The notes beneath the pieces were generated by a model. That model had not been told where the DNA came from. It saw only the letters and a program-made list of their open reading frames with translations, and searched no databases. This document shows positions 6,113 to 15,543 of a stretch of DNA of 64,000 nt, piece by piece. This DNA is from Gammaproteobacteria bacterium (GTDB taxonomy: Bacteria > Pseudomonadota > Gammaproteobacteria > Tenderiales > Tenderiaceae), in assembly GCA_021731365.1 (NCBI GenBank), contig JAKFXL010000003.1, forward strand, positions 1 to 64,000, written 5' to 3'. A program made the translations under genes and the position numbers. The stretch's first letter is position 1, and each line of letters opens with the position of its first letter.

Positions 6113-7252
6113 GTGACCGCCATGATTCGTGATGCCAGGCTTGAGGATATCGACGCCCTGGTAGCGCTTGAAGAGCGTTGCTTTGAGACCGACCGGCTGT
6201 CACGACGCAATTTTCGCCACCTGATTGCCAGGGGTAAGGCGGTCACCCTGCTGGAAGAGGACGAAGGCAGTGTGACCGGTTATGTGCTGGTACTGTTCCA
6301 CCGCGGCACCTCGCTGGCGCGGCTCTACTCCATTGCGGTTGACCCTGCCCTGCACCGCTCCGGGCTAGGCCGGCGTCTGACTGAGGCGGCGGAGAACGCG
6401 GCCCGCGCCCGTGATTGCGTCACCATGCGGCTGGAGATCCGTACCGATAACCACGCCTCTATCGGGCTTTTTAAGGGCATGGGGTATCGGGAGTTTGGCA
6501 CCTACACCGATTACTACGAAGATCACATGAGCGCACTGCGGATGGAGAAGCGCTTGGTCGCCAATCTGGAGCAGAGCCTTGCCCATGTCCCCTACTATCA
6601 ACAAACACTGGAGTTCACCTGCGGTCCGGCCACTTTGATGATGGCGATGAAGGCGGTGGACGACTCCTTGGTATTGGGGCGACGCCTGGAGCTACGGCTC
6701 TGGCGCGAAGCCACCACCATCTTCATGACGGCTGGACACGGTGGCTGTGGCCCCTATGGCATGGCGCTATCCGCCTACCAGCGCGATTTTCCGCTGGAGG
6801 TTTTTGTGAACGACTTGGGTACTATGTTTGTCGACAGTGTGCGAAGTGAGGAGAAAAAAGAGGTGATGCGCCTGGTGGAGGAGGATTTTCTTGCCGAGAT
6901 CGAACAGGCGCAGATCCCGCTTCACTATCGCCCGATCCGGGTGCCGGAGATGATCAGCAAAATGGCCCTCGGGGGGATACCGGTCATTTTGATCAGTTCG
7001 TATCGTATATATAAGGAGAAGTTTCCACACTGGGTGGTGGTCACCGGCTATGACGACCGGTTTATCTATGTACATGACTCATTTGTCGATGTAGACAAAG
7101 GCAAGAGTGTTACCGATTGCATCAATATGCCTATCCTGAAACGCGAGTTTGAGCAGATGGCACGTTACGGAAGAAGCGGCCAGCGCGCCGCACTCATTAT
7201 CTACCCTAAGGGCCGACAGATTGTGGCCACGACCCATGGAGAGCCAATATGA
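6113..7252 (+). CDS. GNAT acetyltransferase - C39-like peptidase fusion
   Basis: The product is 379 residues, with GTG at 6113 or ATG at 6122 as start. Residues 1-150 are a RimI-like GNAT domain with the acetyl-CoA loop HRSGLGRRL (81-89). Residues about 155-375 are a C39/papain-like domain: FTCGPATL with the candidate catalytic Cys170, FPHWVVVTGYD with the His, and VHDSF with the Asp. The stop overlaps the next ATG by four bases (ATGA), so the two products are probably made together. This GNAT-C39 protein beside a RimK-like ligase is a known conserved pair, predicted by comparative genomics to make or modify peptides. The substrate is unknown. Confidence 0.85.
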   Translation: MTAMIRDARLEDIDALVALEERCFETDRLSRRNFRHLIARGKAVTLLEEDEGSVTGYVLVLFHRGTSLARLYSIAVDPALHRSGLGRRLTEAAENAARARDCVTMRLEIRTDNHASIGLFKGMGYREFGTYTDYYEDHMSALRMEKRLVANLEQSLAHVPYYQQTLEFTCGPATLMMAMKAVDDSLVLGRRLELRLWREATTIFMTAGHGGCGPYGMALSAYQRDFPLEVFVNDLGTMFVDSVRSEEKKEVMRLVEEDFLAEIEQAQIPLHYRPIRVPEMISKMALGGIPVILISSYRIYKEKFPHWVVVTGYDDRFIYVHDSFVDVDKGKSVTDCINMPILKREFEQMARYGRSGQRAALIIYPKGRQIVATTHGEPI

Positions 7253-8787
7253 CCACCCAGATCATTGTGACTGAAGATCCAAATAACACTATTTTTACGG
7301 ATGTTGAGTGCCCGGTGGTGGATATTGATGACTACCTGACGGCGGAGCACTACTGCAAGCTCAAGGGTGCCCAGGTGATCAACCTTTGCCACGACTACCG
7401 CTATCTGAGTGTTGGTTACTACTGCTCACTGCTGGCCGAGGCCCGTAACCACCGGATTATCCCGACGGTTAAATGTATGCTCGACCTCAGCAGCAAGTCG
7501 ATGTACAGCCTGGATGCCGCCACTCTGGACGAGAGTGTGCAAAAGGCGTTCAAAAAATATAGTGAAAGCCACAGTACTGAGGCCGGTACCGATGGGGCGG
7601 CCCCCCTCTTTGAGTTTAAAATCTTCTTTGGCCGTTGCCGCTATGACGAACTCAGTGGCCTGGCACGACAGATCTTTGAGACCTTCTCCGCGCCGCTGCT
7701 GAAAGTGACCTTTAAACGGCTCGACAAGTGGTACATCACCGCCATCAAACAGCAGTCAGTGCGCCAGCTGAAGGGGGAGAGTCGTGATGAGTTTACCGCC
7801 GCCCTTAACCACTATCTGAAAAAGCGCTGGCGTGAACCGCGCAGCCGTGTGCCCGCCCGCTACGATCTGGCCATCCTGCACGACCCGGAGGATCCGCTCT
7901 CCCCCTCTGACAAAAAGGCACTGCAGCTCTTCATCAAGGCGGGACGACAACTGGGGGTTGATGTCGACCTGATCGAAAAACGTGACTACTCGCGCCTGGC
8001 GGAGTATGACGCGCTCTTTATCCGCGTCACCACCAACATCAACCACTACACCTACCGCTTTGCCAAAAAGGCCGAGAGTGAAGGCATGGTAGTGATGGAC
8101 GATCCCACCTCCATCATGCGCTGCACCAACAAGGTCTATCTGGCCGAGCTGCTGCGTAACAACCGTATCAATACCCCCAAGACCATCATCATCGGTAAAA
8201 ACGATCTGGATGCTGCTGAAAAACAGATTAGCTTTCCGATAGTGCTCAAGGTACCGGACGGTGCCTTCTCCAGTGGCGTGTTTAAAGCAGAGAGCTCAGA
8301 AAAGCTGCGGGAGATCTCCACCCGCCTCTTCAAGAGTTCTGAGCTGATCCTGGCCCAGGAGTATATCTACACCGAGTTTGACTGGCGTATAGGCGTGCTC
8401 AACCGCAAACCCTTTTTTGCCAGCCAATACTTTATGAGCAAAAAACATTGGCAGATTGTCCGGTATGACAACGACGGCAACCCCGTGCATGGCGGTTTTA
8501 AAACCTGTGCGGTGGAGGATGCGCCGCCAGAGGTGGTCGAAACAGCCCTGAAGGCGGCCAACCTGATTGGCGATGGCCTGTATGGCGTTGATATGAAACA
8601 GACCGCTCAAGGTGTCTATGTCATTGAAGTCAACGACAACCCGAGCCTGGAGCAGGGAGTAGAAGATCTCGTCCTCAAAGAAAAACTCTATCAGATCGTC
8701 ATGGGCGAATTTGTCCGCCGTCTTGACCTGCGTCACGGCCGCATCCCGCAATCTGAAAAGGGGGGACAAACACTGCTACCGGCATAA
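7249..8787 (+). CDS. RimK-like ATP-grasp ligase with N-terminal RLAN domain
   Basis: The product is 512 residues. Residues about 1-190 form the RimK-like ATP-grasp N-terminal domain (VINLCHDYRYLSVGYYCSLL). Residues about 210-490 are the ATP-grasp fold, with LKVPDGAFSSGV (nucleotide loop), GLYGVDMK and VIEVNDNPSLEQG (Mg-binding Asn/Glu). ATP-grasp enzymes of this class join an amino acid (often glutamate) to a carboxylate through an acyl phosphate. Translation is coupled to the upstream GNAT-C39 gene. Together they could form, acetylate and process a small peptide or a protein tail. Cytoplasmic. The actual substrate is not deducible here. Confidence 0.85.
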   Translation: MTTQIIVTEDPNNTIFTDVECPVVDIDDYLTAEHYCKLKGAQVINLCHDYRYLSVGYYCSLLAEARNHRIIPTVKCMLDLSSKSMYSLDAATLDESVQKAFKKYSESHSTEAGTDGAAPLFEFKIFFGRCRYDELSGLARQIFETFSAPLLKVTFKRLDKWYITAIKQQSVRQLKGESRDEFTAALNHYLKKRWREPRSRVPARYDLAILHDPEDPLSPSDKKALQLFIKAGRQLGVDVDLIEKRDYSRLAEYDALFIRVTTNINHYTYRFAKKAESEGMVVMDDPTSIMRCTNKVYLAELLRNNRINTPKTIIIGKNDLDAAEKQISFPIVLKVPDGAFSSGVFKAESSEKLREISTRLFKSSELILAQEYIYTEFDWRIGVLNRKPFFASQYFMSKKHWQIVRYDNDGNPVHGGFKTCAVEDAPPEVVETALKAANLIGDGLYGVDMKQTAQGVYVIEVNDNPSLEQGVEDLVLKEKLYQIVMGEFVRRLDLRHGRIPQSEKGGQTLLPA

Positions 8788-9031
8788 ACAGTGGCCTGCT
8801 TGACCTCAGCGTTCAAAACAACATTATCCACCGAACCGGCCACCCTGCTGCTTTTTTACATAACAGCACTGACATAATCATGGTGTTTCGGTGTCATGCC
8901 GATAACCCCGATGCAAAAAGAAGTTGTCTATCGTTCGGTTTTGCCTTATAAGGTGGCGAAAATCCCACGTTATTAAAATCCCCGCTGCCTCGGCAGACCG
9001 GGGTTAAAAATGGCGCTGTTGTATATAGAGG
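8788..9031. other. Intergenic region with one stem-loop
   Basis: About 240 bases without a gene. The stem-loop at 8982-9005 (CCCCGCTGCC / GGCAGACCGGGG) is strong but lacks a clear T-run on the plus side, so I do not call it a terminator. It lies in the leader of the small acidic gene at 9038. Confidence 0.35.
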
Positions 9032-9037
9032 TTGAGT

Positions 9038-9262
9038 ATGCGTGACGAAAAAGATGAGCCGATAGTCCCTGATGACGATGACGATGAGATTGAGGTCGCG
9101 TTTGACAATGAAGATATCCAGGTAAATACCAGCACTGGCAGCGAAAAAACCAAAAGCAGTATGGCCGCACGGCGCAAACTGGAGCTACTGCGTGAGCGCA
9201 AAGAGTTGCGCGCCCGCCTGGGTGATGACTGGAGCGACGACGTACTCGACGATAACAACTGA
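9038..9262 (+). CDS. Small acidic protein, PA3496-like
   Basis: The product is 74 residues from the ATG at 9038, with AGAGG upstream. The first half is strongly acidic (DDDDDEIEVAF region) and the second half has a basic helical segment ARRKLELLRERKELRARLGDDW. This layout, an acidic tail followed by an A-RRK-E-LRE-K-LR helix, matches the small PA3496-type proteins of Pseudomonas and relatives, some of which are annotated as putative envelope-integrity proteins. No signal peptide is visible. It stands alone; a GC-rich stem-loop follows at 9278-9301. Confidence 0.6.
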   Translation: MRDEKDEPIVPDDDDDEIEVAFDNEDIQVNTSTGSEKTKSSMAARRKLELLRERKELRARLGDDWSDDVLDDNN

Positions 9263-9319
9263 TTTTATTGATGATTTGGGTGGGCACAACATGCCCGCCC
9301 ACACCCGCACTGCCCATAC

Positions 9320-10513
9320 CTACCCCGCCAGCCGTGCCGAAAGCAGCAAATTTCGTGGTGTCACCTGACGTGGGCAAAAAGTCCCCAGTTCAACCCTGTA
9401 ACCCTGCCTAATAATGTAGTTGGCCATATCCAGCACCAGCCAAAGCTCTAGCGGTCGACGTACCGCATGGCGCACCAGACTCAGCCGCATCACCTCCCGT
9501 TGCCGCTGCCAGCCAAACTGCTCATAGTGCGGCCACTCTATCTCACCCGCTATCGCCAGCTGTTCACGTTGCGCCAACGCCTGGCAGAAACCGGCAAAAT
9601 CAAATGTCAGCCACTGCTTATCGATAGGGCGGATAGAACGATAATGGTCTTCACCACTGATATCACGGCGTAGCCGATCAAAACCCAGCTTCCAGGCCAT
9701 CTCACGATCACGTTTGCTGACCTCCCGCGCTGACGAGGTGACCGTTTCAGTCACAGCAAGGCGCAGATCATCAGAAACAAGTGCTAACGACTCTGTCAGA
9801 AAAAAAGGCTGATAAGCAGCATCACTGCCCAGATGGTAACAGCAGGGCGCTATATCAAACGCCGGCACCCGCGCTGCCACCGCCTGCCGTACCAAGGTGC
9901 GGTGCAGCGCGCCACAGGCGTGCAGGGCGACCGTATGGCGATCTATCAGATATTGAGGGACTGCCGGCAAAAGCACATCTACTACATGAAACTGCTGTGC
10001 AACCCTGGCCCGCTGCGCCAACAGCGTACCGTCACGACAGAGCACTGGATCGTATTCCAGCGTCAGTGCGGGCTGCTGCCACTGCATTGCCAACAGCCGT
10101 CCAAGATGCCCCTTGCCGCCACACCACTCCAATACTGGCGACGTTACCGGACCCACCGCCTGAGCAAATGCCTCTATCTGCGTCCACTTACGTCCAGGCA
10201 CGGCCCAGTTTAAATGCGGGCTAAGTGGTGTGAGTGTTGTTAAATGACGTGCGGGCAACTGGCACAGCGCCTCAAACGCTGCCAGTTCTGGCAGATACTC
10301 TGCCAACAACGCCATTAACTCACTCTCTTGCGCTGTTAAAAGTGCCAGCTCATCATCACTCAGTGCCAAGAGACGTGTAGTCAGCTCAGGCAGCCGTACA
10401 CACCACTCAGGCCGTACATGTTTGAAGGGTTGTGGTCGCCAGAGCCACTGATATTGCACCAACAGCGCATCAATGGCTTTTAGCTGAGAGGATAAATCAA
10501 TACTATTCATCAT
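9320..10513 (-). CDS. SAM-dependent methyltransferase (Methyltransf_32/TRM13-like)
   Basis: The product is 397 residues. The central domain has the SAM-binding motif EWCGGKGHLGRLLA (about 145-158) and the later pair VALHACGALHRTLVR and IAPCCYHLG, which are characteristic of the Methyltransf_32 group that also holds the TRM13-type tRNA methyltransferases. The N-terminal 130 residues are helical and unassigned. It is likely a cytoplasmic RNA or small-molecule methyltransferase; the substrate is unknown. It is transcribed towards the small acidic gene and has no operon partner. Confidence 0.7.
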   Translation of the reverse strand: MMNSIDLSSQLKAIDALLVQYQWLWRPQPFKHVRPEWCVRLPELTTRLLALSDDELALLTAQESELMALLAEYLPELAAFEALCQLPARHLTTLTPLSPHLNWAVPGRKWTQIEAFAQAVGPVTSPVLEWCGGKGHLGRLLAMQWQQPALTLEYDPVLCRDGTLLAQRARVAQQFHVVDVLLPAVPQYLIDRHTVALHACGALHRTLVRQAVAARVPAFDIAPCCYHLGSDAAYQPFFLTESLALVSDDLRLAVTETVTSSAREVSKRDREMAWKLGFDRLRRDISGEDHYRSIRPIDKQWLTFDFAGFCQALAQREQLAIAGEIEWPHYEQFGWQRQREVMRLSLVRHAVRRPLELWLVLDMANYIIRQGYRVELGTFCPRQVTPRNLLLSARLAG

Positions 10514-10632
10514 CTGATTGTACTATGCCCGCGGCACCGGGATCTGGTTGCAGACTGGACAAAACAGGGGTCATCCTGCATATTGGCACGCTATTTTTCT
10601 ATTTTTTAACAAAAAATTCAGAGAGACATCCA

Positions 10633-11673
10633 ATGACAGACTCATGGGGCAAAGAGAAGGATAACGGTAGCTGGGGACTGCCCGATGGCATGGACCCAAT
10701 GAAGGTGATGCAAGTTGCCTCTGGCTACTGGCAATCGTGCGTACTGCACGCAGCCAACCGTCTTGATATTTTTAACCGTTTAGATGGACAGCCCAAAGAT
10801 CTGGATCAACTGACTCGCGAAACCGAATCTGATCGCCGCTGCCTCGGTGCACTATTAAGCGCCTTGGTCTCAATGGAGTTTCTTGACCGTAATGGCGACA
10901 CCTTCCACAACAATCAGTTTGGCCAGACCTTCCTCACCAGTTCCAGCAAATTTTACCAGGGCGGCATCGTCTACATGTTTGAAAATTGGTACGAGGCCTG
11001 GGGCGGACTCTACGATACCGTCAAGAGTGGCAAACCGTCCGCACTGATGCACCAAACCTATAGTGACGAAGAGACCTACAACTATATGATGGGCATGCAC
11101 AACCGCGCACTGTCGCAGTCCGACGTGCTCACCAGCATGATCAACCTCACCGGTAAAAAGAAATTAGTGGATGTCGGTTGCGGCCCCGCCACCTTCGCCG
11201 TGAAATTCTGCGAACGTTACGAAGGGCTGAATGCTGTTGCCATGGACCGCGAACAGAACTTAAAGATCGCACAGAACATCGTCGACGAATACAAAATGAA
11301 CGACCGCGTTCAGTTACTGCCTGGCGACTACAATACCGACTCGCTCGGCGAGAGCAACGACGCCATGCTGCTCTCCTCCATGACCAACCAGGAGTCACCA
11401 GAGAACATTAAAAAGCTGCTGAAAAAATGTTACGACTCCATGAACAAGGATGGTGTCATCATGATTCAGGAGCAGCTGCTGCACGCGGACAAAAAGGGGC
11501 CACAGCTGGCCGCCCTGATCGGCGTCAACCAGGTGATCAACACCGTCTCCGGCACCTCATACTCCACCACCGAAATGGAAGCGATTCTAGGTGAAGTGGG
11601 GTTTGTTGATATCAAATCAATGCAGATGGCACCCCCCAGCCCTTTTATCATGGTGAGTGGTTACAAGCGTTAG
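10633..11673 (+). CDS. O-methyltransferase-like protein with dimerisation domain
   Basis: The product is 346 residues from the ATG at 10633, preceded by AGAGAG. The N-terminal ~90 residues form a winged-helix dimerisation domain like that of plant and bacterial O-methyltransferases (AANRLDIFNRL, LTRETESDRRCLGALLSALVSM). The C-terminal Rossmann domain has VDVGCGPATFAVKF (motif I), AVAMDREQN, and MTNQE in place of the usual HDW-type motif. It resembles acetylserotonin/hydroxyneurosporene methyltransferases. The usual catalytic His is not evident, so the methyl acceptor is open. A clear terminator follows. Confidence 0.7.
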   Translation: MTDSWGKEKDNGSWGLPDGMDPMKVMQVASGYWQSCVLHAANRLDIFNRLDGQPKDLDQLTRETESDRRCLGALLSALVSMEFLDRNGDTFHNNQFGQTFLTSSSKFYQGGIVYMFENWYEAWGGLYDTVKSGKPSALMHQTYSDEETYNYMMGMHNRALSQSDVLTSMINLTGKKKLVDVGCGPATFAVKFCERYEGLNAVAMDREQNLKIAQNIVDEYKMNDRVQLLPGDYNTDSLGESNDAMLLSSMTNQESPENIKKLLKKCYDSMNKDGVIMIQEQLLHADKKGPQLAALIGVNQVINTVSGTSYSTTEMEAILGEVGFVDIKSMQMAPPSPFIMVSGYKR

Positions 11674-11693
11674 CCCTTACTACATACCAATGT

Positions 11694-11726
11694 AAAAAAG
11701 CCGTCCTCATGGACGGCTTTTTTATT
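11694..11726 (+). terminator. Rho-independent terminator after the methyltransferase gene
   Basis: The stem AAAAAGCCGTCC / GGACGGCTTTTTT has a 4-base loop and a T-run. It closes the transcript of the gene at 10633-11673. Confidence 0.85.
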
Positions 11727-11729
11727 CTT

Positions 11730-11771
11730 GCCATAAAATAACAACTAGCGCCCTCTTGAACAGAAGGCGCT
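11730..11771 (-). terminator. Probable terminator of the protease gene
   Basis: On the minus strand the stem AGCGCCTTCTG / AGAGGGCGCT is followed by TAGTTGTTATTTTAT, 11 bases after the protease stop. Confidence 0.6.
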
Positions 11772-11781
11772 GTCACAAAGA

Positions 11782-13515
<1,734 letters not shown>

Positions 13516-14097
13516 CTTCCCTTGATTTTTACGTAGTCAGCATGGTTTTTAAGCAACCATTTTTTCAACACTAAACTTGAAATCATCCAACATCACTCTA
13601 TACGACAAATGAGTATAACGATCTTACTTTGCAAATTAGCTTATTTATTATTAATAACCAATGTGGCTCACAGGGTTATCAGGGAAAGACTCTGGGAAAA
13701 GTACTCACCGCAAAAACCACACTCAGAGTTGCAGTTTAGGCTTGACACGCACCTAACCCAGTCATAGTTAAACCAACAGTAAAGCCATCTTTGGATTGCC
13801 CATCCTGCTACACATCAAACCCAGCCAAAAACTCGGCGTATAAAAACAACCCTAAAAAAATGAAGGCTCTTTAAGAGATAGCAAAAGCACCATCCAAAAA
13901 ACCATGTCCCCACCACACAAAACCGACACCCGCACTAAAATACCCAAGCGGCCCTCTCTACAATCTTACCTACCTCACTTGGTCTGAGCTACGGAGCGGG
14001 ATAGAACCGACTCAAAGACCGTCGATTTTTTTTACATCCCCAAGGCAATCATCCTGCCTAAAAATCATAACTACAATAAAAACAATAAATTACAGAA
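13516..14097. other. Long intergenic region with a possible small-RNA terminator
   Basis: About 580 bases lie between the divergent protease and PEP-CTERM genes, without a credible coding frame. They contain the repeated motif ATGTGGCTCACAGGGTTA (13661-13678; other copy at 4590-4607). At 13981-14033 a stem (GGTCTGAG / CTCAAAGACC) is followed by GTCGATTTTTTTT, terminator-like but with no gene upstream on the plus strand. Promoters for the protease are expected near 13520-13600 but I see no clear boxes. Confidence 0.4.
13981..14033 (+). terminator. Orphan terminator-like stem with T-run
   Basis: GGTCTGAG (13981-13988) pairs with CTC-AA-AGACC (14011-14020), with a run of eight T from 14026. No coding sequence precedes it on this strand, so it may end an unannotated small RNA. 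Confidence 0.4.
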
Positions 14098-14114
14098 TCG
14101 GCCCGATTCTTGCT
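14098..14114 (+). promoter_or_regulatory. Sigma-54-type promoter of the PEP-CTERM gene
   Basis: The sequence CGGCCCGATTCTTGCT has the invariant GG (14100-14101) and GC (14112-14113) with exactly ten bases between, and fits TGGCACG-N4-TTGCW at most positions. It lies 37 bases before the start codon, leaving a short leader with AAGGA. PEP-CTERM genes in exosortase-bearing bacteria are known to be controlled by RpoN with PrsK/PrsR. Confidence 0.75.
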
Positions 14115-14150
14115 GAATCACCCACGGGGCACTCTTACCAAGGATTTACC

Positions 14151-14804
14151 ATGAAAACAAAAAACCTATTTATCGGGGCCACTTTATTTGCAGCGGTATC
14201 CCTGACCTCTTCGGCTTATGCTGGAATCATCACCGTAGCTGACGTAACCGCCAGCAGCACCTTCGGAACATACAATGCCAACAGTCTGATCGACGAATCA
14301 GGGCTCTCTGGTGGTTTGCACCTCGGCGACTGGCAAAACAAATGGTTATCCGAAGCACGTCCATCAACCGTCGGCTCTCCTGCCCCGACCCTTATCTTTA
14401 ATTTAGGCTCAGTGTTTGATGTTAGCTCAAGCACCATATGGAACTATGGCGACGGTTGCTGCGGTCTCGATCGGTCCGCTAAAAATCTGATAGTTGAAGC
14501 GTCTCTTGACAACATCAACTACTTTTCAGTTATAAGCAGCGCCGTATTGGGGCAGCCTGCTGGAGACCCTTTTCCTGGAGAGACACTTACTCTCAACACC
14601 ACTGCCCAATACATCAAGTTTATCCTTGATACCAACTATGGTGCCGTTTATACAGGCCTGAGTGAAGTGCAGTTTGATGGCACCGCCGTATCACCCACTC
14701 CAGCGCCAACTCCATCCATTCCAGAGCCATCCAGTATCGCTCTGATAGGACTGGGCCTGATGGGTTTAGGGTTTAAATTCGCAAAAAAACGTAAGCCTGC
14801 ATAA
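14151..14804 (+). CDS. PEP-CTERM sorted surface protein, discoidin-like
   Basis: The product is 217 residues. It starts with a signal peptide (1-24, ending AYA). Residues 25-185 look like a discoidin (F5/8 type C) beta-sandwich: VTASSTFGTYNANSLID, IWNYGDGC, LIVEASLDNINY, AQYIKFILDTNYG, LSEVQFDG. A Pro/Thr linker (SPTPAPTPSIPEPSS) leads into the PEP-CTERM signal: PEP motif, hydrophobic helix (IALIGLGLMGLGF), then KKRK. Such proteins are cleaved by exosortase EpsH/XrtA and released or anchored in the exopolysaccharide layer. No exosortase is in the window. Expression is probably RpoN-dependent (promoter at 14098). The ligand could be a sugar of the matrix. Confidence 0.85.
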   Translation: MKTKNLFIGATLFAAVSLTSSAYAGIITVADVTASSTFGTYNANSLIDESGLSGGLHLGDWQNKWLSEARPSTVGSPAPTLIFNLGSVFDVSSSTIWNYGDGCCGLDRSAKNLIVEASLDNINYFSVISSAVLGQPAGDPFPGETLTLNTTAQYIKFILDTNYGAVYTGLSEVQFDGTAVSPTPAPTPSIPEPSSIALIGLGLMGLGFKFAKKRKPA

Positions 14805-14829
14805 TACCAGCCACTCCACATAGATGGAG

Positions 14830-14866
14830 AGCAAAAGCCTCGGTCTTACCGGGGCTTTTGCTTTAA
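14830..14866 (+). terminator. Terminator of the PEP-CTERM gene
   Basis: The stem AGCAAAAGCC / GGCTTTTGCT has a loop of 13 bases and tail TTTAAT, 25 bases after the stop. Confidence 0.8.
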
Positions 14867-14945
14867 TGGCCTCACACAATATACGATTCAAAATAAACCC
14901 TCCCGCACTTCGCATTTACTTTAGAAAATAACGCTCAATCAAGAC

Positions 14946-15437
14946 CTACTCGTTCCCCTCCTGCTTGCCTGAGCTAAACTTGGCATGAACACCACGACGC
15001 ATCGCTTTGAAACTATTCTCCAGCATGTCAACCCCCACCAGAATCACCACGGCCAACACTGCCAATTTAATCCCCGTGAGATACCGCTCCGAGCCGATAA
15101 CCACACCCACCGCTGCAAGTATCCAGATAGCTGATGCAGAGGTAACACCATAAACAAAACCATCTCGTGACAACATCACTCCCGCGCCGAGAAAACCGAT
15201 ACCTGTAACCACCTGCCCAATCACCCGGGAGGGGTCGGTGACACCTGTAGCAACAGAGTTAGAAGTGGCAATAAAAATATAGGTTCCCACACAGATCAGC
15301 ATGGAGGTACGAATTCCCACCGGTTTGCCCAGCATCTGACGCTCCAAGCCTATAATGGCACCTGACAGCATCGCACTTAGCAAGCCCAACCAACTCAATG
15401 GCTCAACAGATAACAGCTCTTCAATCATTGCCAACAT
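14946..15437 (-). CDS. MgtC/SapB family inner-membrane protein
   Basis: The product is 163 residues; ATG at 15437 or at 15428. It has four or five hydrophobic helices. The family signature is visible as GAIIGLERQ, GIRTSMLICVGTYIF, GIGFLGAGVML and VYGVTSASAIWILAAVGV. MgtC relatives are membrane proteins linked to growth at low Mg and to control of ATP synthase or membrane potential; those without the C-terminal ACT-like domain, like this one, are mostly uncharacterised. The C terminus here is a short charged tail. It lies alone between the PEP-CTERM gene and a large sensor gene. Confidence 0.85.
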   Translation of the reverse strand: MLAMIEELLSVEPLSWLGLLSAMLSGAIIGLERQMLGKPVGIRTSMLICVGTYIFIATSNSVATGVTDPSRVIGQVVTGIGFLGAGVMLSRDGFVYGVTSASAIWILAAVGVVIGSERYLTGIKLAVLAVVILVGVDMLENSFKAMRRGVHAKFSSGKQEGNE

Positions 15438-15543
15438 CTCTTTGTTTTAAAAAAACCACCCACCCATTACGGAGCACTCATCAGTCAAATTAGCGGTCAG
15501 TCTTGAAAAAAAACGATGCCCACAAAATCAAAGGGAGTAACAT

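Noticed and set aside
8982-9005. GC-rich stem as a terminator or riboswitch
   Set aside because: It has no T-run on the plus side and no riboswitch features; noted only as a stem-loop.
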